Notes: a model not told the origin generated them from the letters alone. A stretch of DNA of 64,000 bases from Protaetiibacter sp. (GCA_030150265.1 JASLGG010000028.1:24959-88958); one strand, 5' to 3'. Numbered from the stretch's first letter, positions 1 to 8,929 are shown. Translations and numbers: made by a program.

Positions 1-524
1 GGCGGGATGTCTGCCGGGGGCGTCGGCGGCAGCCCGGGCTCCGCGAGCTCGGGCTCCGCCGGAGGGCGCACCACGATCGGCTCGGCCGCGTCGTCGACGG
101 GCGGGAGCCCCTGCCTGCGGCGGAGCTCGTTCTCCAGCAGCAGGATCGCGTCGAGCGTCGAGCCGGACGACACGGAGTCCTCGACACTGCGGCTCAGCTC
201 GTCGTCGCCGAGTGCCGGCGACGACGTCGCCGGCGGGAACCCACCGCCCGCGAGAGGCTCGGGGTCGGCCGCGATCGCATCCGGGGCCACATACGCGGGA
301 GCCGGCGGAGGCGGGGGCGGAGGCGGGAGCAGCGGGGCGGCATCCGGCAGCGGCGGAGGCGCCCCGTCGAGCGTGGGCGGCGGAACCTCGGCGTGCAGCT
401 CGGCGGGGTCGGGCCGGAAGACCGGGTCGGCGTTGGCGAGAGGGACGCTGATGGGTCCCGTGTACATCGCCCGCTGCGCGGCGAGCGCAGCATCGAGCTC
501 GTCGTCCCCGCGCACCTCGGTCAT
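1..524 (-). CDS. Proline-rich hypothetical protein, C-terminus beyond window edge
   Basis: An open frame begins with ATG at 524 and runs off the left edge, giving at least 174 residues. It begins MTEVRGDDELDAALAAQRAM; roughly residues 40-85 are very rich in proline, including an unbroken run of prolines. A more acidic stretch follows, with ELSRSVEDS and a short helical-looking LLLENELRRRQGL segment. I see no transmembrane segment or catalytic motif in the visible part. It is divergent from the tRNA-Val gene and I do not recognise a family. The frame has the strong third-position GC of real genes here, so I treat it as coding; function unknown. Confidence 0.6.
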   Translation of the reverse strand, partial: MTEVRGDDELDAALAAQRAMYTGPISVPLANADPVFRPDPAELHAEVPPPTLDGAPPPLPDAAPLLPPPPPPPPAPAYVAPDAIAADPEPLAGGGFPPATSSPALGDDELSRSVEDSVSSGSTLDAILLLENELRRRQGLPPVDDAAEPIVVRPPAEPELAEPGLPPTPPADIP

Positions 525-617
525 GCCTGGAAGTCTAGGGCGGCTCGGCTCGTCAGCGGCGGAGGACCGGCCGTCGGTCTCCGACGCCGTCGTCGCCGGC
601 GATAGCATCGGTTGTCC

Positions 618-690
618 GGGCGCTTAGCTCAGCTGGTAGAGCGCCTCCTTTACACGGAGGATGCCGGGGGTTCGAGTCCCTCAGCGCCCA
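618..690 (+). tRNA. tRNA-Val (anticodon TAC)
   Basis: The 73-nt cloverleaf has acceptor arms GGGCGCT and AGCGCCC with discriminator A. The D-arm contains AGCTCAGCTGGTAGAGC. The anticodon stem CCTCC/GGAGG encloses the 7-nt loop TTTACAC, so the anticodon is TAC and reads GUA valine codons. The T-arm GGGGGTTCGAGTCCCTC carries the TTCGA loop. The 3' CCA is not encoded. It is convergent with the peroxiredoxin gene. Confidence 0.97.
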
Positions 691-702
691 CGGCGCCGCG
701 GC

Positions 703-1173
703 TCACGCCGAGACGAGCACCTCGTCGAGCGCGGCGCGGTACTCCTCGATCGACCGGGCCTGGCCCGGCGCCGTGATGAACGAGGCCCGGATGATGCCCT
801 TGGCGTCGATCACGAAGGTCGCGCGGTTCGCGAAGCCCTTCTCCTCGAGGAACACGCCGTACTCCTTGGCGACCGCGCCGTGCGGCCAGAAGTCCGCCAG
901 CAGCGTGAAGTCGTAGCCCTCCTGCTCGCCCCAGGCGCGCAGCGCGGCCTTCGAGTCGACGGAGATGCCCATGAGCTCGACGCCGTGCTCCTGGAACAGC
1001 GCGAGGTTGTCACGCAGCTCGCACAGCTCGCCCGTGCACGTGCTCGAGAAGGCGAGCGGGAAGAAGACGAGGGCCACCGGCTTGCGACCGCGGAAGTCGC
1101 TCAGCCGGACGTGCTCGCCGTACTGGTTGGGCAGGTCGAAGTCGGGTGCCTGCGTGTCGTTCTCGAGAGCCAC
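703..1173 (-). CDS. ahpE: AhpE-type one-cysteine peroxiredoxin
   Basis: This 156-residue thioredoxin-fold peroxidase reduces hydroperoxides in the cytosol. The peroxidatic motif PLAFSSTCTGELC places the catalytic Cys at 46, with a further Cys at 51. The N-terminal APDFDLPNQYGE and the later GISVDSKAALRAW and FVIDAKGIIR segments fit the AhpE/BCP group of the peroxiredoxin family. Length is normal for AhpE. The GTG start at 1173 lies 8 nt after a TATGAT hexamer, so the mRNA may be leaderless or nearly so. It is divergent from aceE; in mycobacteria ahpE also lies close to aceE. Confidence 0.9.
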   Translation of the reverse strand: MALENDTQAPDFDLPNQYGEHVRLSDFRGRKPVALVFFPLAFSSTCTGELCELRDNLALFQEHGVELMGISVDSKAALRAWGEQEGYDFTLLADFWPHGAVAKEYGVFLEEKGFANRATFVIDAKGIIRASFITAPGQARSIEEYRAALDEVLVSA

Positions 1174-1181
1174 GAGCGTCG

Positions 1182-1187
1182 ATCATA
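1182..1187 (-). promoter_or_regulatory. -10 element of ahpE (TATGAT)
   Basis: On the minus strand TATGAT lies 8 nt before the GTG start of ahpE, and no Shine-Dalgarno sequence lies between. A transcript starting about 7 nt downstream would begin at or next to the start codon. I see no good -35 match at normal spacing. Confidence 0.5.
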
Positions 1188-1231
1188 CGCGCGGCCCCGC
1201 GGATGCGCCGATCGCCGCGCGCGGACGGGCC

Positions 1232-1237
1232 TAGACT
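1232..1237 (+). promoter_or_regulatory. -10 element of the aceE operon (TAGACT)
   Basis: TAGACT ends 5 nt before an ATG at 1243 that opens a short leader frame running into aceE. The spacing fits transcription starting at or within a base or two of that ATG, so the leader frame would be translated without a leader sequence. Confidence 0.5.
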
Positions 1238-1242
1238 GAAAG

Positions 1243-1278
1243 ATGGCCACGACACGATCAGGAAGAGGTCAGCGGTGA
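1243..1278 (+). CDS. Putative leaderless leader peptide of aceE (11 residues)
   Basis: ATG at 1243 opens an 11-codon frame, MATTRSGRGQR, whose TGA at 1276-1278 overlaps the GTG start of aceE by 3 bases in the GTGA arrangement. It directly follows the TAGACT hexamer. The aceE ribosome-binding site (AGGAAGAGG near 1259-1267) lies inside it, so translating this frame could open or reload ribosomes onto aceE. The peptide is basic and carries no run of one amino acid, so classical attenuation is not suggested. It may simply be a coupling device. Confidence 0.4.
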   Translation: MATTRSGRGQR

Positions 1279-4013
1279 CGGTGAACGACCAGGACCCGTA
1301 CTCGGTGCACAACATCGATCAGGATCCGGAGGAGACCGCCGAATGGCAGGAGTCCCTCGACGCGCTCGTCGAGGAGAAGGGGCGGGGGCGCGGCCGCGAG
1401 GTCATGCTCAGCCTGCTGAAGCGGTCGAAGGAGCTGCGCCTGGGCGTGCCCATGGTGCCCACCACCGACTACATCAACACGATCGCGCCGGAGAACGAGC
1501 CCGATTTCCCCGGTGACGAGGAGCTCGAGCGCCAGTACCGCCGGTGGATCCGCTGGAACGCGGCGATCACGGTGCACCGCGCGCAGCGTCCGGGCATCGC
1601 GGTGGGCGGGCACATCTCGACCTATGCGTCGAGCGCCTCCCTCTACGAGGTCGGACACAACTGGTTCTTCCGCGGCCAGGACCACCCCTCGGGCGGCGAC
1701 CAAATCTTCTACCAGGGCCACGCATCCCCCGGCATGTACGCGCGCGCGTTCCTCGAGGGCCGGCTCGGCGAGCAGGACCTCGACGGCTTCCGTCAGGAGA
1801 AGTCGCGCGCCCCGCACGCGCTCAGCTCCTACCCGCATCCGCGTCTCATGCCCGAGTTCTGGCAGTTCCCGACGGTGTCGATGGGCCTCGGCCCGATCAA
1901 CGCGATCTGGCAGGCGCAGAACAACAAGTACCTCACCAACCGCGGCATCGTGGACCGCTCCGACAGCCGGGTCTGGGCGTTCCTCGGCGACGGCGAGATG
2001 GACGAGGTCGAGAGCCGCGGCGCCCTGCAGTGGGCGGCCAACGAGAAGCTCGACAACCTGACGTTCGTCGTCAACTGCAACCTGCAGCGGCTCGACGGCC
2101 CGGTGCGCGGCAACGGCAAGATCATCCAGGAGCTCGAGAGCTTCTTCCGCGGCGCGGGCTGGAACGTCATCAAGGTCATCTGGGGCCGCGAGTGGGACGA
2201 GCTGCTCGCCCGCGACAGCGGCGCGCTCGTGAACCTCATGAACGCGACGCCCGACGGGGACTACCAGACCTACAAGGCCGAGGACGGCGCCTACGTGCGC
2301 GAGAACTTCTTCGGCCGCGACCCCGAGACGCTCAAGCTCGTCGAGGGCTACAGCGACGAGCAGGTGTGGAACCTCAAGCGCGGCGGCCACGACTACCGCA
2401 AGGTCTATGCGGCCTTCAAGGCGGCCGTCGAGCACGAGGGCCAGCCCACCGTCATCCTCGCGAAGACCATCAAGGGCTACGGCCTCGGCAAGAGCTTCGA
2501 GGGCCGCAACGCGACCCACCAGATGAAGAAGCTCACGCTCGCCGACCTCAAGCAGTTCCGCGACGAGCTGCGCATCCCGATCAGCGACGCCCAGCTCGAG
2601 GAGAACCCGTACCTCCCGCCGTACTACCACCCGGGCGAGAGCGACCCGGCGATCCAGTACCTGCAGGAGCGCCGCCGCGAGCTCGGCGGCTACCTGCCCG
2701 AGCGCCGCACGACGCATGTCGACCTCAACCTCCCCGAGGACTCGGCCTACGAGATCGCCAAGAAGGGCTCCGGCAAGCAGGAGATCGCCACGACCATGGC
2801 GTTCGCCCGCCTGCTCAAGGACCTGCTCCGCGCGCCGGGCATCGGCGAGCGGATCGTGCCGATCATCCCGGATGAGGCGCGCACCTTCGGCATGGACGCC
2901 TACTTCCCGACGGCGAAGATCTACAACCCGAACGGCCAGCACTACACCTCGGTCGACCGCGAGCTGCTCCTGGCCTACAAGGAGAGCCCGCAGGGTCAGA
3001 TCGTGCACGTCGGCATCAACGAGGCGGGTGCCTTCGCGGCGTTCACCGCGGTGGGCACCGCCTACTCGACGCACGGCCAGCCGCTCATCCCGGTCTACGT
3101 CTTCTACTCGATGTTCGGCTTCCAGCGCACGGGCGACGCGATGTGGGCGGCGGGCGACCAGATGGCGCGCGGCTTCATCATCGGCGCGACCGCGGGTCGC
3201 ACGACGCTCACGGGCGAGGGCCTGCAGCATGCCGACGGCCACTCGCCGCTGCTCGCCTCGACCAACCCGGCCGTCGTCGCCTACGACCCGGCCTACGGCT
3301 ACGAGATCGGGCACATCGTGCGCGCCGGCCTCGAGCGGATGTACGGCGGGCAGGCTGCGCTCGAAAAGCACGGGGACCCGAACGTCATGTACTACCTGAC
3401 GGTGTACAACGAGCCGATCGTGCAGCCGGCCGAGCCGGAGGGACTGGATGTCGAGGGGCTGCTGCGCGGCATCTACAAGCTCAAGGACGCCACGATCCGC
3501 GGGCCGAAGGCGCAGCTGCTGGCCTCCGGCGTCGCCGTGCCGTGGGCGCTCGAGGCGCAGGAGCTCCTCGCGCGCGACTGGGGCGTCGCGGCCGATGTCT
3601 GGAGCGTCACCTCGTGGAACGAGCTGCGCCGCGACGGCGTCGCCGCCGACGAGCACAACTTCCTCAACCCGACGCAGCAGCCGCAGGTGCCGTACGTGTG
3701 GCAGAAGCTCAACGGCGCGGAGGGCCCCTTCCTCGGCGTGACCGACTACATGCACGCGGTGCCCGACCAGATCCGCGCCTGGGTGCCCGGCGAGTACGCG
3801 ACGCTCGGCGCCGACGGCTTCGGCTTCAGCGACACGCGGCCCGCGGCGCGGCGCTTCTTCAAGATCGACGGCCCGTCGATCGTGGTGCGCACGCTGCAGT
3901 CGCTCGCCCGCCGCGGCCAGGTCGACCCGGCCTACGTGCTCCAGGCGATCGACAAGTACAAGCTGCACGACGTCACGGCCGGCACGACGGGCTCGGCGGG
4001 CGGCGAGAGCTAG
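1275..4013 (+). CDS. aceE: Pyruvate dehydrogenase E1 component, homodimeric
   Basis: This 912-residue thiamine-diphosphate enzyme decarboxylates pyruvate and passes the acetyl group to the E2 lipoyl domain, making acetyl-CoA in the cytosol. It has the single-chain AceE architecture. Visible family segments include GHISTYASSASLYEVGHNWFF near residue 110, the ThDP-binding GDGEMDE segment with a following NCNLQRLDGPVRGNGKI, and FYSMFGFQRTGDAMWAAGDQ. I chose GTG at 1275 (MTVNDQDPYSVHNIDQD) because AGGAAGAGG precedes it and relatives begin here; the frame stays open far upstream. The next gene, a FasR-like regulator, begins 13 nt after the stop, linking acetyl-CoA production with fatty-acid synthesis. 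Confidence 0.96.
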   Translation: MTVNDQDPYSVHNIDQDPEETAEWQESLDALVEEKGRGRGREVMLSLLKRSKELRLGVPMVPTTDYINTIAPENEPDFPGDEELERQYRRWIRWNAAITVHRAQRPGIAVGGHISTYASSASLYEVGHNWFFRGQDHPSGGDQIFYQGHASPGMYARAFLEGRLGEQDLDGFRQEKSRAPHALSSYPHPRLMPEFWQFPTVSMGLGPINAIWQAQNNKYLTNRGIVDRSDSRVWAFLGDGEMDEVESRGALQWAANEKLDNLTFVVNCNLQRLDGPVRGNGKIIQELESFFRGAGWNVIKVIWGREWDELLARDSGALVNLMNATPDGDYQTYKAEDGAYVRENFFGRDPETLKLVEGYSDEQVWNLKRGGHDYRKVYAAFKAAVEHEGQPTVILAKTIKGYGLGKSFEGRNATHQMKKLTLADLKQFRDELRIPISDAQLEENPYLPPYYHPGESDPAIQYLQERRRELGGYLPERRTTHVDLNLPEDSAYEIAKKGSGKQEIATTMAFARLLKDLLRAPGIGERIVPIIPDEARTFGMDAYFPTAKIYNPNGQHYTSVDRELLLAYKESPQGQIVHVGINEAGAFAAFTAVGTAYSTHGQPLIPVYVFYSMFGFQRTGDAMWAAGDQMARGFIIGATAGRTTLTGEGLQHADGHSPLLASTNPAVVAYDPAYGYEIGHIVRAGLERMYGGQAALEKHGDPNVMYYLTVYNEPIVQPAEPEGLDVEGLLRGIYKLKDATIRGPKAQLLASGVAVPWALEAQELLARDWGVAADVWSVTSWNELRRDGVAADEHNFLNPTQQPQVPYVWQKLNGAEGPFLGVTDYMHAVPDQIRAWVPGEYATLGADGFGFSDTRPAARRFFKIDGPSIVVRTLQSLARRGQVDPAYVLQAIDKYKLHDVTAGTTGSAGGES

Positions 4014-4026
4014 GCCGACGCCACCC

Positions 4027-5199
4027 GTGCCGGAGAGGACGAAGGCGCAGACGCTCGCCTGGCTGCGGACGCTGTCGGGCGAGCTCGCCACCACCACGCT
4101 CAAGCGCCTCGACGAGACGCTCCCCTGGTATCGCGAGATGCCGCCCGGCCGCCGCAGCGCGGTCGGGCTCGTCGCCCAGGCGGGCATCACCTCGTTCATC
4201 TCCTGGTACGACGATCCCAGCTCGACGCCCTGGATCGCGGCCGACGTGTTCGGGGCCGCCCCGCGCGAGCTGCTGCGCTCGGTCAGCCTGCAGCAGACGC
4301 TGCAGCTCATCCGGGTCACTGTCGAGGTCGTGGAGGAACGCGTCACGAGCTCGGGCGACGAGCTGCGCGAGGCGATCCTGCTGTACTCGCGCGAGATCGC
4401 CTTCGCAGCCGCCGACGTCTACGCGCGTGCCGCCGAGGCGCGCGGCCTGTGGGACGCCCGTCTCGAGGCGCTCGTCGTCGACTCGATCCTCACCGGCGAG
4501 TACGACAGCGAGCTCCCGAGCCGCGTCGCGGCGCTCGGCTGGAACGGTCACGGCGCGGTCGCGGTGCTCGTCGGCACGGCGCCGCGGATGCTCGACGTCG
4601 ACCAGCTGCGCCGCACGGCCCGGCACCTCGACGCTGACGTGCTCATCGGCGTGCAGGGCAGCCGGCTCGTGCTCGTGATCGGCCGCGTCGACCGCCCGGA
4701 CGACGCCGAGACGCGCGACCCGCTCCCGTTCATCGAGATCGCGCGCCAGCTCGAGCCGGGCTTCGGTCCGGGGCACCTGGTGCTCGGCCACGAGGTGCCG
4801 TCGCTCGTCGAGGCGGCCCGCAGCGCGAAGGCCGCCCTCGCGGGCTTCGCGGTCGCCAAGTCGTGGCGGGGGGCGCCGCGTCCGGTGCTCGCCGACGACC
4901 TGCTTCCCGAACGCGCCCTCGCGGGCGATCCGCTCGCCCGGGCCACGCTCATCAACCGCATCTACAAGCCGCTCCAGGACCATTCGACGGAGCTGCTGCT
5001 CACCCTGTGGGCCTACCTCGACAACGGCCGCTCGCTCGAGGCGACGGCCCGCGAGCTCTTCGTGCACGCCAACACCGTGCGCTACCGGCTCAAGCGCATC
5101 AGCGAGATCATCGGCTGGGACGCCACGGGGGCTCGCGAGGCGCTCATCCTGCAGTCGGCGCTCATCGTCGGCTCGATCGCCGACACGAAGCGCGGCTGA
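4027..5199 (+). CDS. fasR: PucR/CdaR-type regulator, FasR-like activator of fab genes
   Basis: This 390-residue cytosolic regulator ends in a PucR-type helix-turn-helix at about residues 325-375 (LDNGRSLEATARELFVHANTVRYRLKRI), preceded by a GGDEF-like central region. In Streptomyces coelicolor a PucR-type protein called FasR sits directly before fabD-fabH-acpP-fabF and activates them. Position and architecture are the same here. GTG at 4027 follows the aceE stop by 13 nt with no strong Shine-Dalgarno, so it is probably coupled to aceE translation. A 182-nt gap separates it from fabD, the likely target promoter. The family is clear; the FasR role is inferred from synteny. Confidence 0.85.
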   Translation: MPERTKAQTLAWLRTLSGELATTTLKRLDETLPWYREMPPGRRSAVGLVAQAGITSFISWYDDPSSTPWIAADVFGAAPRELLRSVSLQQTLQLIRVTVEVVEERVTSSGDELREAILLYSREIAFAAADVYARAAEARGLWDARLEALVVDSILTGEYDSELPSRVAALGWNGHGAVAVLVGTAPRMLDVDQLRRTARHLDADVLIGVQGSRLVLVIGRVDRPDDAETRDPLPFIEIARQLEPGFGPGHLVLGHEVPSLVEAARSAKAALAGFAVAKSWRGAPRPVLADDLLPERALAGDPLARATLINRIYKPLQDHSTELLLTLWAYLDNGRSLEATARELFVHANTVRYRLKRISEIIGWDATGAREALILQSALIVGSIADTKRG

Positions 5200-5369
5200 C
5201 CCGCCGCGCACCGCTCCTTCCCAGCCCTTCTCACCGGCGACCGACGACTCGCACGCGCGCCCGGCATCCGCTGCCCCGTGGAGGTCGCCGCGTAGCGCTT
5301 TGTGCGATGCCGCCAAGGTCTCGGCGGATTTCTCGTGCGCGACATGCCGACACGCGCACGCGGTGTTGG

Positions 5370-5375
5370 CAGGAT
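5370..5375 (+). promoter_or_regulatory. Possible fabD promoter (-10 CAGGAT)
   Basis: CAGGAT ends 6 nt before the fabD GTG at 5382, with CCGACA at 5347-5352 exactly 17 nt upstream as a weak -35. The spacing would give a leaderless fabD transcript. The 182-nt gap before fabD also holds a short CCGCC...GGCGG inverted repeat near 5312-5330 that might be a FasR site. Nothing else is visible in the gap. Confidence 0.35.
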
Positions 5376-5381
5376 GGACGG

Positions 5382-6311
5382 GTGACCGTCGTGATCGTCG
5401 CGCCCGGACAGGGCTCGCAGACCCCCGGATTCCTCGAGCCCTGGCTCGCCGAGCCCCGTTTCGCCGAGCACCTCGATGCGCTCGCCGATGCCGCGGGCGT
5501 CGACCTGCGCGCCCATGGGACGGTGTCGGATGCCGACACCATCCGCGACACGGCCGTCGCCCAGCCGCTCATCGTGGCGGCCTCGCTGCTCGCGCTCGGC
5601 GGCGTGCTCGACGGCGGACGCCGCGACGCGATCGCCGGGATCGCAGGGCACTCGGTCGGCGAGCTCGCCGCCGCGGCCGGTGCGGGCATCCTGAGCGAGG
5701 CCGACGCCATGCGTCTCGTCGCGCTGCGCGGCCGGGCGATGGCCGACGCCGCCTCCCTCGCCGAGACCGGCATGAGCGCGGTGATCGGCGCCGACGAGGC
5801 CGAGCTGCTCGCGAAGCTCGAGTCCCTCGGACTCTCCCCCGCCAACTTCAACGGCGGCGGCCAGATCGTCGTGGCGGGTGCCCGCGAGGCGCTCGCCCGG
5901 CTGCAGGCCGAGCCGCCCGCGGGCGCACGCGTCATCCCGCTGCAGGTCGCCGGGGCGTTCCACACGCGCTACATGGAGCCGGCCGTCGAGGCTCTCCGCG
6001 CGGCGGCTGCCGACCTCGAGGCCGCCGACCCGAGCCTCACGATCTGGACCAACCGCGACGGCCAGGCCGTGGCATCCGGGCGCGCCTTCCTCGACCTCGT
6101 CGTCGGCCAGGTCGCCTCGCCCGTGCGCTGGGACCTCGACATGGAGGCGTTCGCGGCCGCCGGCGTCACGGGCCTCGTCGAGCTCGCCCCGGCGGGCGCG
6201 CTCGTGGGCCTCGCCAAGCGCGGCCTCAAGGGCCTCCCGACGGTCGCCGTGAAGACCCCCGACGACCTCGCCGCCGCCCACGCCCTCATCGATCAGGAGT
6301 CCGCCGCGTGA
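5382..6311 (+). CDS. fabD: Malonyl-CoA:ACP transacylase
   Basis: This 309-residue enzyme transfers malonyl from CoA to acyl carrier protein, supplying the extender unit of type II fatty-acid synthesis. The acyltransferase signature APGQGSQTPGF is at the N-terminus and the nucleophile elbow GHSVGELAAAAG carries the catalytic Ser near residue 90. The downstream GAFHTRYMEPA carries the catalytic His. GTG at 5382 was chosen because the protein then starts MTVVIVAPGQGSQ, as in relatives. The stop overlaps the fabH start by 4 bases (GTGA), so the two are translationally coupled. Confidence 0.95.
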   Translation: MTVVIVAPGQGSQTPGFLEPWLAEPRFAEHLDALADAAGVDLRAHGTVSDADTIRDTAVAQPLIVAASLLALGGVLDGGRRDAIAGIAGHSVGELAAAAGAGILSEADAMRLVALRGRAMADAASLAETGMSAVIGADEAELLAKLESLGLSPANFNGGGQIVVAGAREALARLQAEPPAGARVIPLQVAGAFHTRYMEPAVEALRAAAADLEAADPSLTIWTNRDGQAVASGRAFLDLVVGQVASPVRWDLDMEAFAAAGVTGLVELAPAGALVGLAKRGLKGLPTVAVKTPDDLAAAHALIDQESAA

Positions 6312-7309
6312 CCATCCACCTCAAGCAGGCGCAGGGCGCCCCCGGCAGTCGCATCCTCGCCCTCGGCGCCGCCCGCGGCGACCTCGTCGTGCCGAACGAC
6401 GACCTCGTCGGCCCGATCGACTCGAGCGACGAGTGGATCCGTCAGCGCACCGGCATCGTCACGCGCAAGCGCGCCTCCAAGGGCGTCGACGCGATCGACC
6501 TGGCCGAGGCCGCCTCGCGCGAGGCGATCGAGAAGTCCGGGGTCGAGCCCGCGCGCATCGGCGCCGTGCTCGTCTCGACGATCAGCAACGTCGCCGTCAC
6601 GCCCTCGATGTCGACCCTGCTCGCGGAGCGCATCGGCGTGAGCCCGGCCCCCGCCTACGACATCAGCGCCGCGTGCGCGGGCTACACCTATGCGATCGCG
6701 CAGGCGGATGCGCTCATCCGCGCCGGCGCCGCCGAGTACGTGCTCGTGGTGGGGGCCGAGAAGCTCTCCCAGTACGTGCACCCGGAGGACCGCTCGATCT
6801 CGTTCCTGCTCGGCGACGGCGCGGGCGCCGCGGTGCTCGGCCCCGCCGACGAGCCGGGCGTCTCGAAGACGGTCTGGGGCTCGGACGGGTCCAAGTGGGA
6901 CGCCGTCGGCATGAACGCGACCTTCGAGGAGTACCTCGACAAGAAGAAGCCGTGGCCCACCATGCGCCAGGACGGCCAGACGGTGTTCCGCTGGGCCGTC
7001 TGGGAGATGGCGAAGGTCGCCAAGCGCACCCTCGAGGAGGCCGGGGTCGCGCCGGAGGATCTCGCCGCGTTCGTCCCGCACCAGGCGAACATGCGCATCA
7101 TCGACGAGCTCGCCAAGCAGCTGAAGCTCCCCGAGCACGTCGCGATCGCCCGCGACATCGAGACCACCGGCAACACCTCGGCCGCCTCGATCCCCCTCGC
7201 GACCCACCGCCTGCTCGAGGAGCACCCGGAGCTCTCGGGCGGCCTGGCCCTCCAGATCGGCTTCGGCGCCGGCCTCGTCTTCGGGGCCCAGGTCGTGCGC
7301 CTCCCCTAA
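6308..7309 (+). CDS. fabH: Beta-ketoacyl-ACP synthase III
   Basis: This 333-residue thiolase-fold enzyme condenses an acyl-CoA primer with malonyl-ACP, the first condensation of fatty-acid synthesis. The catalytic triad is visible: Cys in DISAACAGYTYAI, His in FVPHQANMRI and Asn in ETTGNTSAAS. In actinobacteria FabH usually prefers branched starters, giving iso and anteiso fatty acids; the sequence alone does not prove that here. The GTG start at 6308 lies inside the fabD stop. acpP follows after 39 nt. Confidence 0.95.
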   Translation: MTIHLKQAQGAPGSRILALGAARGDLVVPNDDLVGPIDSSDEWIRQRTGIVTRKRASKGVDAIDLAEAASREAIEKSGVEPARIGAVLVSTISNVAVTPSMSTLLAERIGVSPAPAYDISAACAGYTYAIAQADALIRAGAAEYVLVVGAEKLSQYVHPEDRSISFLLGDGAGAAVLGPADEPGVSKTVWGSDGSKWDAVGMNATFEEYLDKKKPWPTMRQDGQTVFRWAVWEMAKVAKRTLEEAGVAPEDLAAFVPHQANMRIIDELAKQLKLPEHVAIARDIETTGNTSAASIPLATHRLLEEHPELSGGLALQIGFGAGLVFGAQVVRLP

Positions 7310-7348
7310 ACTTGTCCCCGGTCACTCGACACCCCTAGGAGAAACGAA

Positions 7349-7597
7349 ATGGCACTGTCCACCGAAGAAGTCCTCGCCGGCCTGGCTGAGCTCATCAACG
7401 ACGAGACCGGCATCGCGGCGGACACCGTCGAGCTCGACAAGTCGTTCACCGACGACCTCGACATCGACTCGATCTCGATGATGACCATCGTGGTCAACGC
7501 CGAGGAGAAGTTCGACGTCAAGATCCCCGACGAGGAGGTCAAGAACCTCAAGACGGTCGGCGACGCCGTCAGCTACATCGTCAACGCCCAGAGCTGA
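7349..7597 (+). CDS. acpP: Acyl carrier protein
   Basis: This is an 82-residue acidic carrier whose Ser in DLDIDSIS, about residue 41, should receive the 4'-phosphopantetheine arm. Helix-loop-helix segments and length are normal for AcpP. The residue pattern after the Ser is SIS rather than the commoner SLD or SLE, a mild deviation. AGGAGA at 7337-7342 is a strong ribosome-binding site for the ATG. It sits between fabH and fabF and carries the growing chain between them. Confidence 0.95.
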   Translation: MALSTEEVLAGLAELINDETGIAADTVELDKSFTDDLDIDSISMMTIVVNAEEKFDVKIPDEEVKNLKTVGDAVSYIVNAQS

Positions 7598-7692
7598 TCG
7601 ATGACGGGCGGGGGCGACACGCCTCCGCCCGTGCCCCCTTCGTCCCGCACACCCCGCGGGATGCGTTCCACCACACTCTCGGAGTACCTCGA

Positions 7693-8928
7693 ATGACCAA
7701 GAAGATCGTCGTCACCGGCATAGGCACGTCGTCCCCTCTCGGCGGCACGGCGCCTGACAGCTGGAACGCCCTCCTCGCCGGCGAGTCCGGCGCCCGCGCG
7801 CTCACGCACGAGTGGGTGGCGGAGCTCGAGCTGCCCGTCACCTTCGCCGCGGAGGCCAAGGTGCGCCCCGAGGAGGTGCTCGAGCGCACCGAGATCAAGA
7901 GGCTCGACCCCTCGAGCCAGTTCGCGCTCATCTCCGCCCGTGAGGCGTGGGCCGACGCGGGCGCCCCCGAGATCGAGCCCGAGCGCCTCGGCGTCGACTA
8001 CGCCACCGGCATCGGCGGCGTCTGGACCCTGCTCGACGCCTGGGACACCCTCAAGGAGAAGGGCCCGCGGCGCGTGCTGCCGATGACGGTGCCCATGCTC
8101 ATGCCGAACGCCGCGGCCGCCGCGGTGTCCATGCACCTCAAGGCGCGCGCCTTCGCGCGCACCGACGTCTCCGCGTGCGCCTCGAGCACCGAGGCCATCG
8201 CGAACGCCTACGACCACCTGCAGCAGGGGCTCGCCGACGTCGTCATCGCCGGCGGCACCGAGTCCGCCATCCACGGCATCACGATCGCGTCGTTCGCGTC
8301 GATGCAGGCGCTCTCCAAGCGCAACGACTCCCCCGCCACGGCATCCCGCCCCTACGACCTCACCCGTGACGGCTTCGTCATGGGCGAGGGCGCGGCGTCG
8401 ATCGTCCTCGAGACCGAGGAGCACGCGAAGGCGCGTGGCGCGCGCATCTACGCCGAGCTCGCGGGCGGCGGCGTCACGAGCGACTCGTACCACATCACCG
8501 CTCCCGACCCGGAGGGCTGGGGCGCCTCGCGCGCGGTGCGCGCCGCCCTCGAGCAGGCGGGCGCCTCGCCCGACGAGGTCACCCACATCAACGCCCACGC
8601 CACGAGCACCCCGGTCGGCGACATCGCCGAGTACAAGGCGCTCCTCGCGGTGTTCGGCGAGCGGGTGCACGGCATCCCGGTGTCGGCGACCAAGGCGTCG
8701 ACCGGTCACCTGCTGGGCGGCACGGGCGCCCTCGAGGCGATCTTCGCGATCCTGGCCGTGCAGAACCGGCTCGCCCCGCCGACGATCAACCTCACCGAGC
8801 AGGATCCCGCGATCCCGCTCGACGTGGTGACGGAGGCGCGCGCGCTCGGAGACGGGGCGCAGCTCGCGATCTCGAACTCGTTCGGCTTCGGCGGCCACAA
8901 CTCCGTGGTCGCGTTCCGCTCGGTCTGA
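7693..8928 (+). CDS. fabF: Beta-ketoacyl-ACP synthase II
   Basis: This 411-residue elongating condensing enzyme extends acyl-ACP with malonyl-ACP. The catalytic Cys lies in DVSACASSTEAI near residue 160 and the two His residues in NAHATSTPVGD and FGFGGHNSV. The N-terminal KKIVVTGIGTSSPLGG and the Gly-rich GHLLGGTGALEA are family hallmarks. A GGAG core lies about 12 nt before the ATG. It is the last gene of the fab run; mycobacteria carry kasA at the same place. Confidence 0.95.
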   Translation: MTKKIVVTGIGTSSPLGGTAPDSWNALLAGESGARALTHEWVAELELPVTFAAEAKVRPEEVLERTEIKRLDPSSQFALISAREAWADAGAPEIEPERLGVDYATGIGGVWTLLDAWDTLKEKGPRRVLPMTVPMLMPNAAAAAVSMHLKARAFARTDVSACASSTEAIANAYDHLQQGLADVVIAGGTESAIHGITIASFASMQALSKRNDSPATASRPYDLTRDGFVMGEGAASIVLETEEHAKARGARIYAELAGGGVTSDSYHITAPDPEGWGASRAVRAALEQAGASPDEVTHINAHATSTPVGDIAEYKALLAVFGERVHGIPVSATKASTGHLLGGTGALEAIFAILAVQNRLAPPTINLTEQDPAIPLDVVTEARALGDGAQLAISNSFGFGGHNSVVAFRSV

Positions 8929-8929
8929 G

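Noticed and set aside
1269..4346. Very long minus-strand open frame opposite aceE (about 1000 codons)
   Set aside because: It is the antisense shadow of aceE: an Arg/Ala/Val/Glu-rich translation with no motifs. High third-position GC keeps the frame open. Similar shadows lie opposite dnaE, the mur genes, ctaD, pyrD and fadD.
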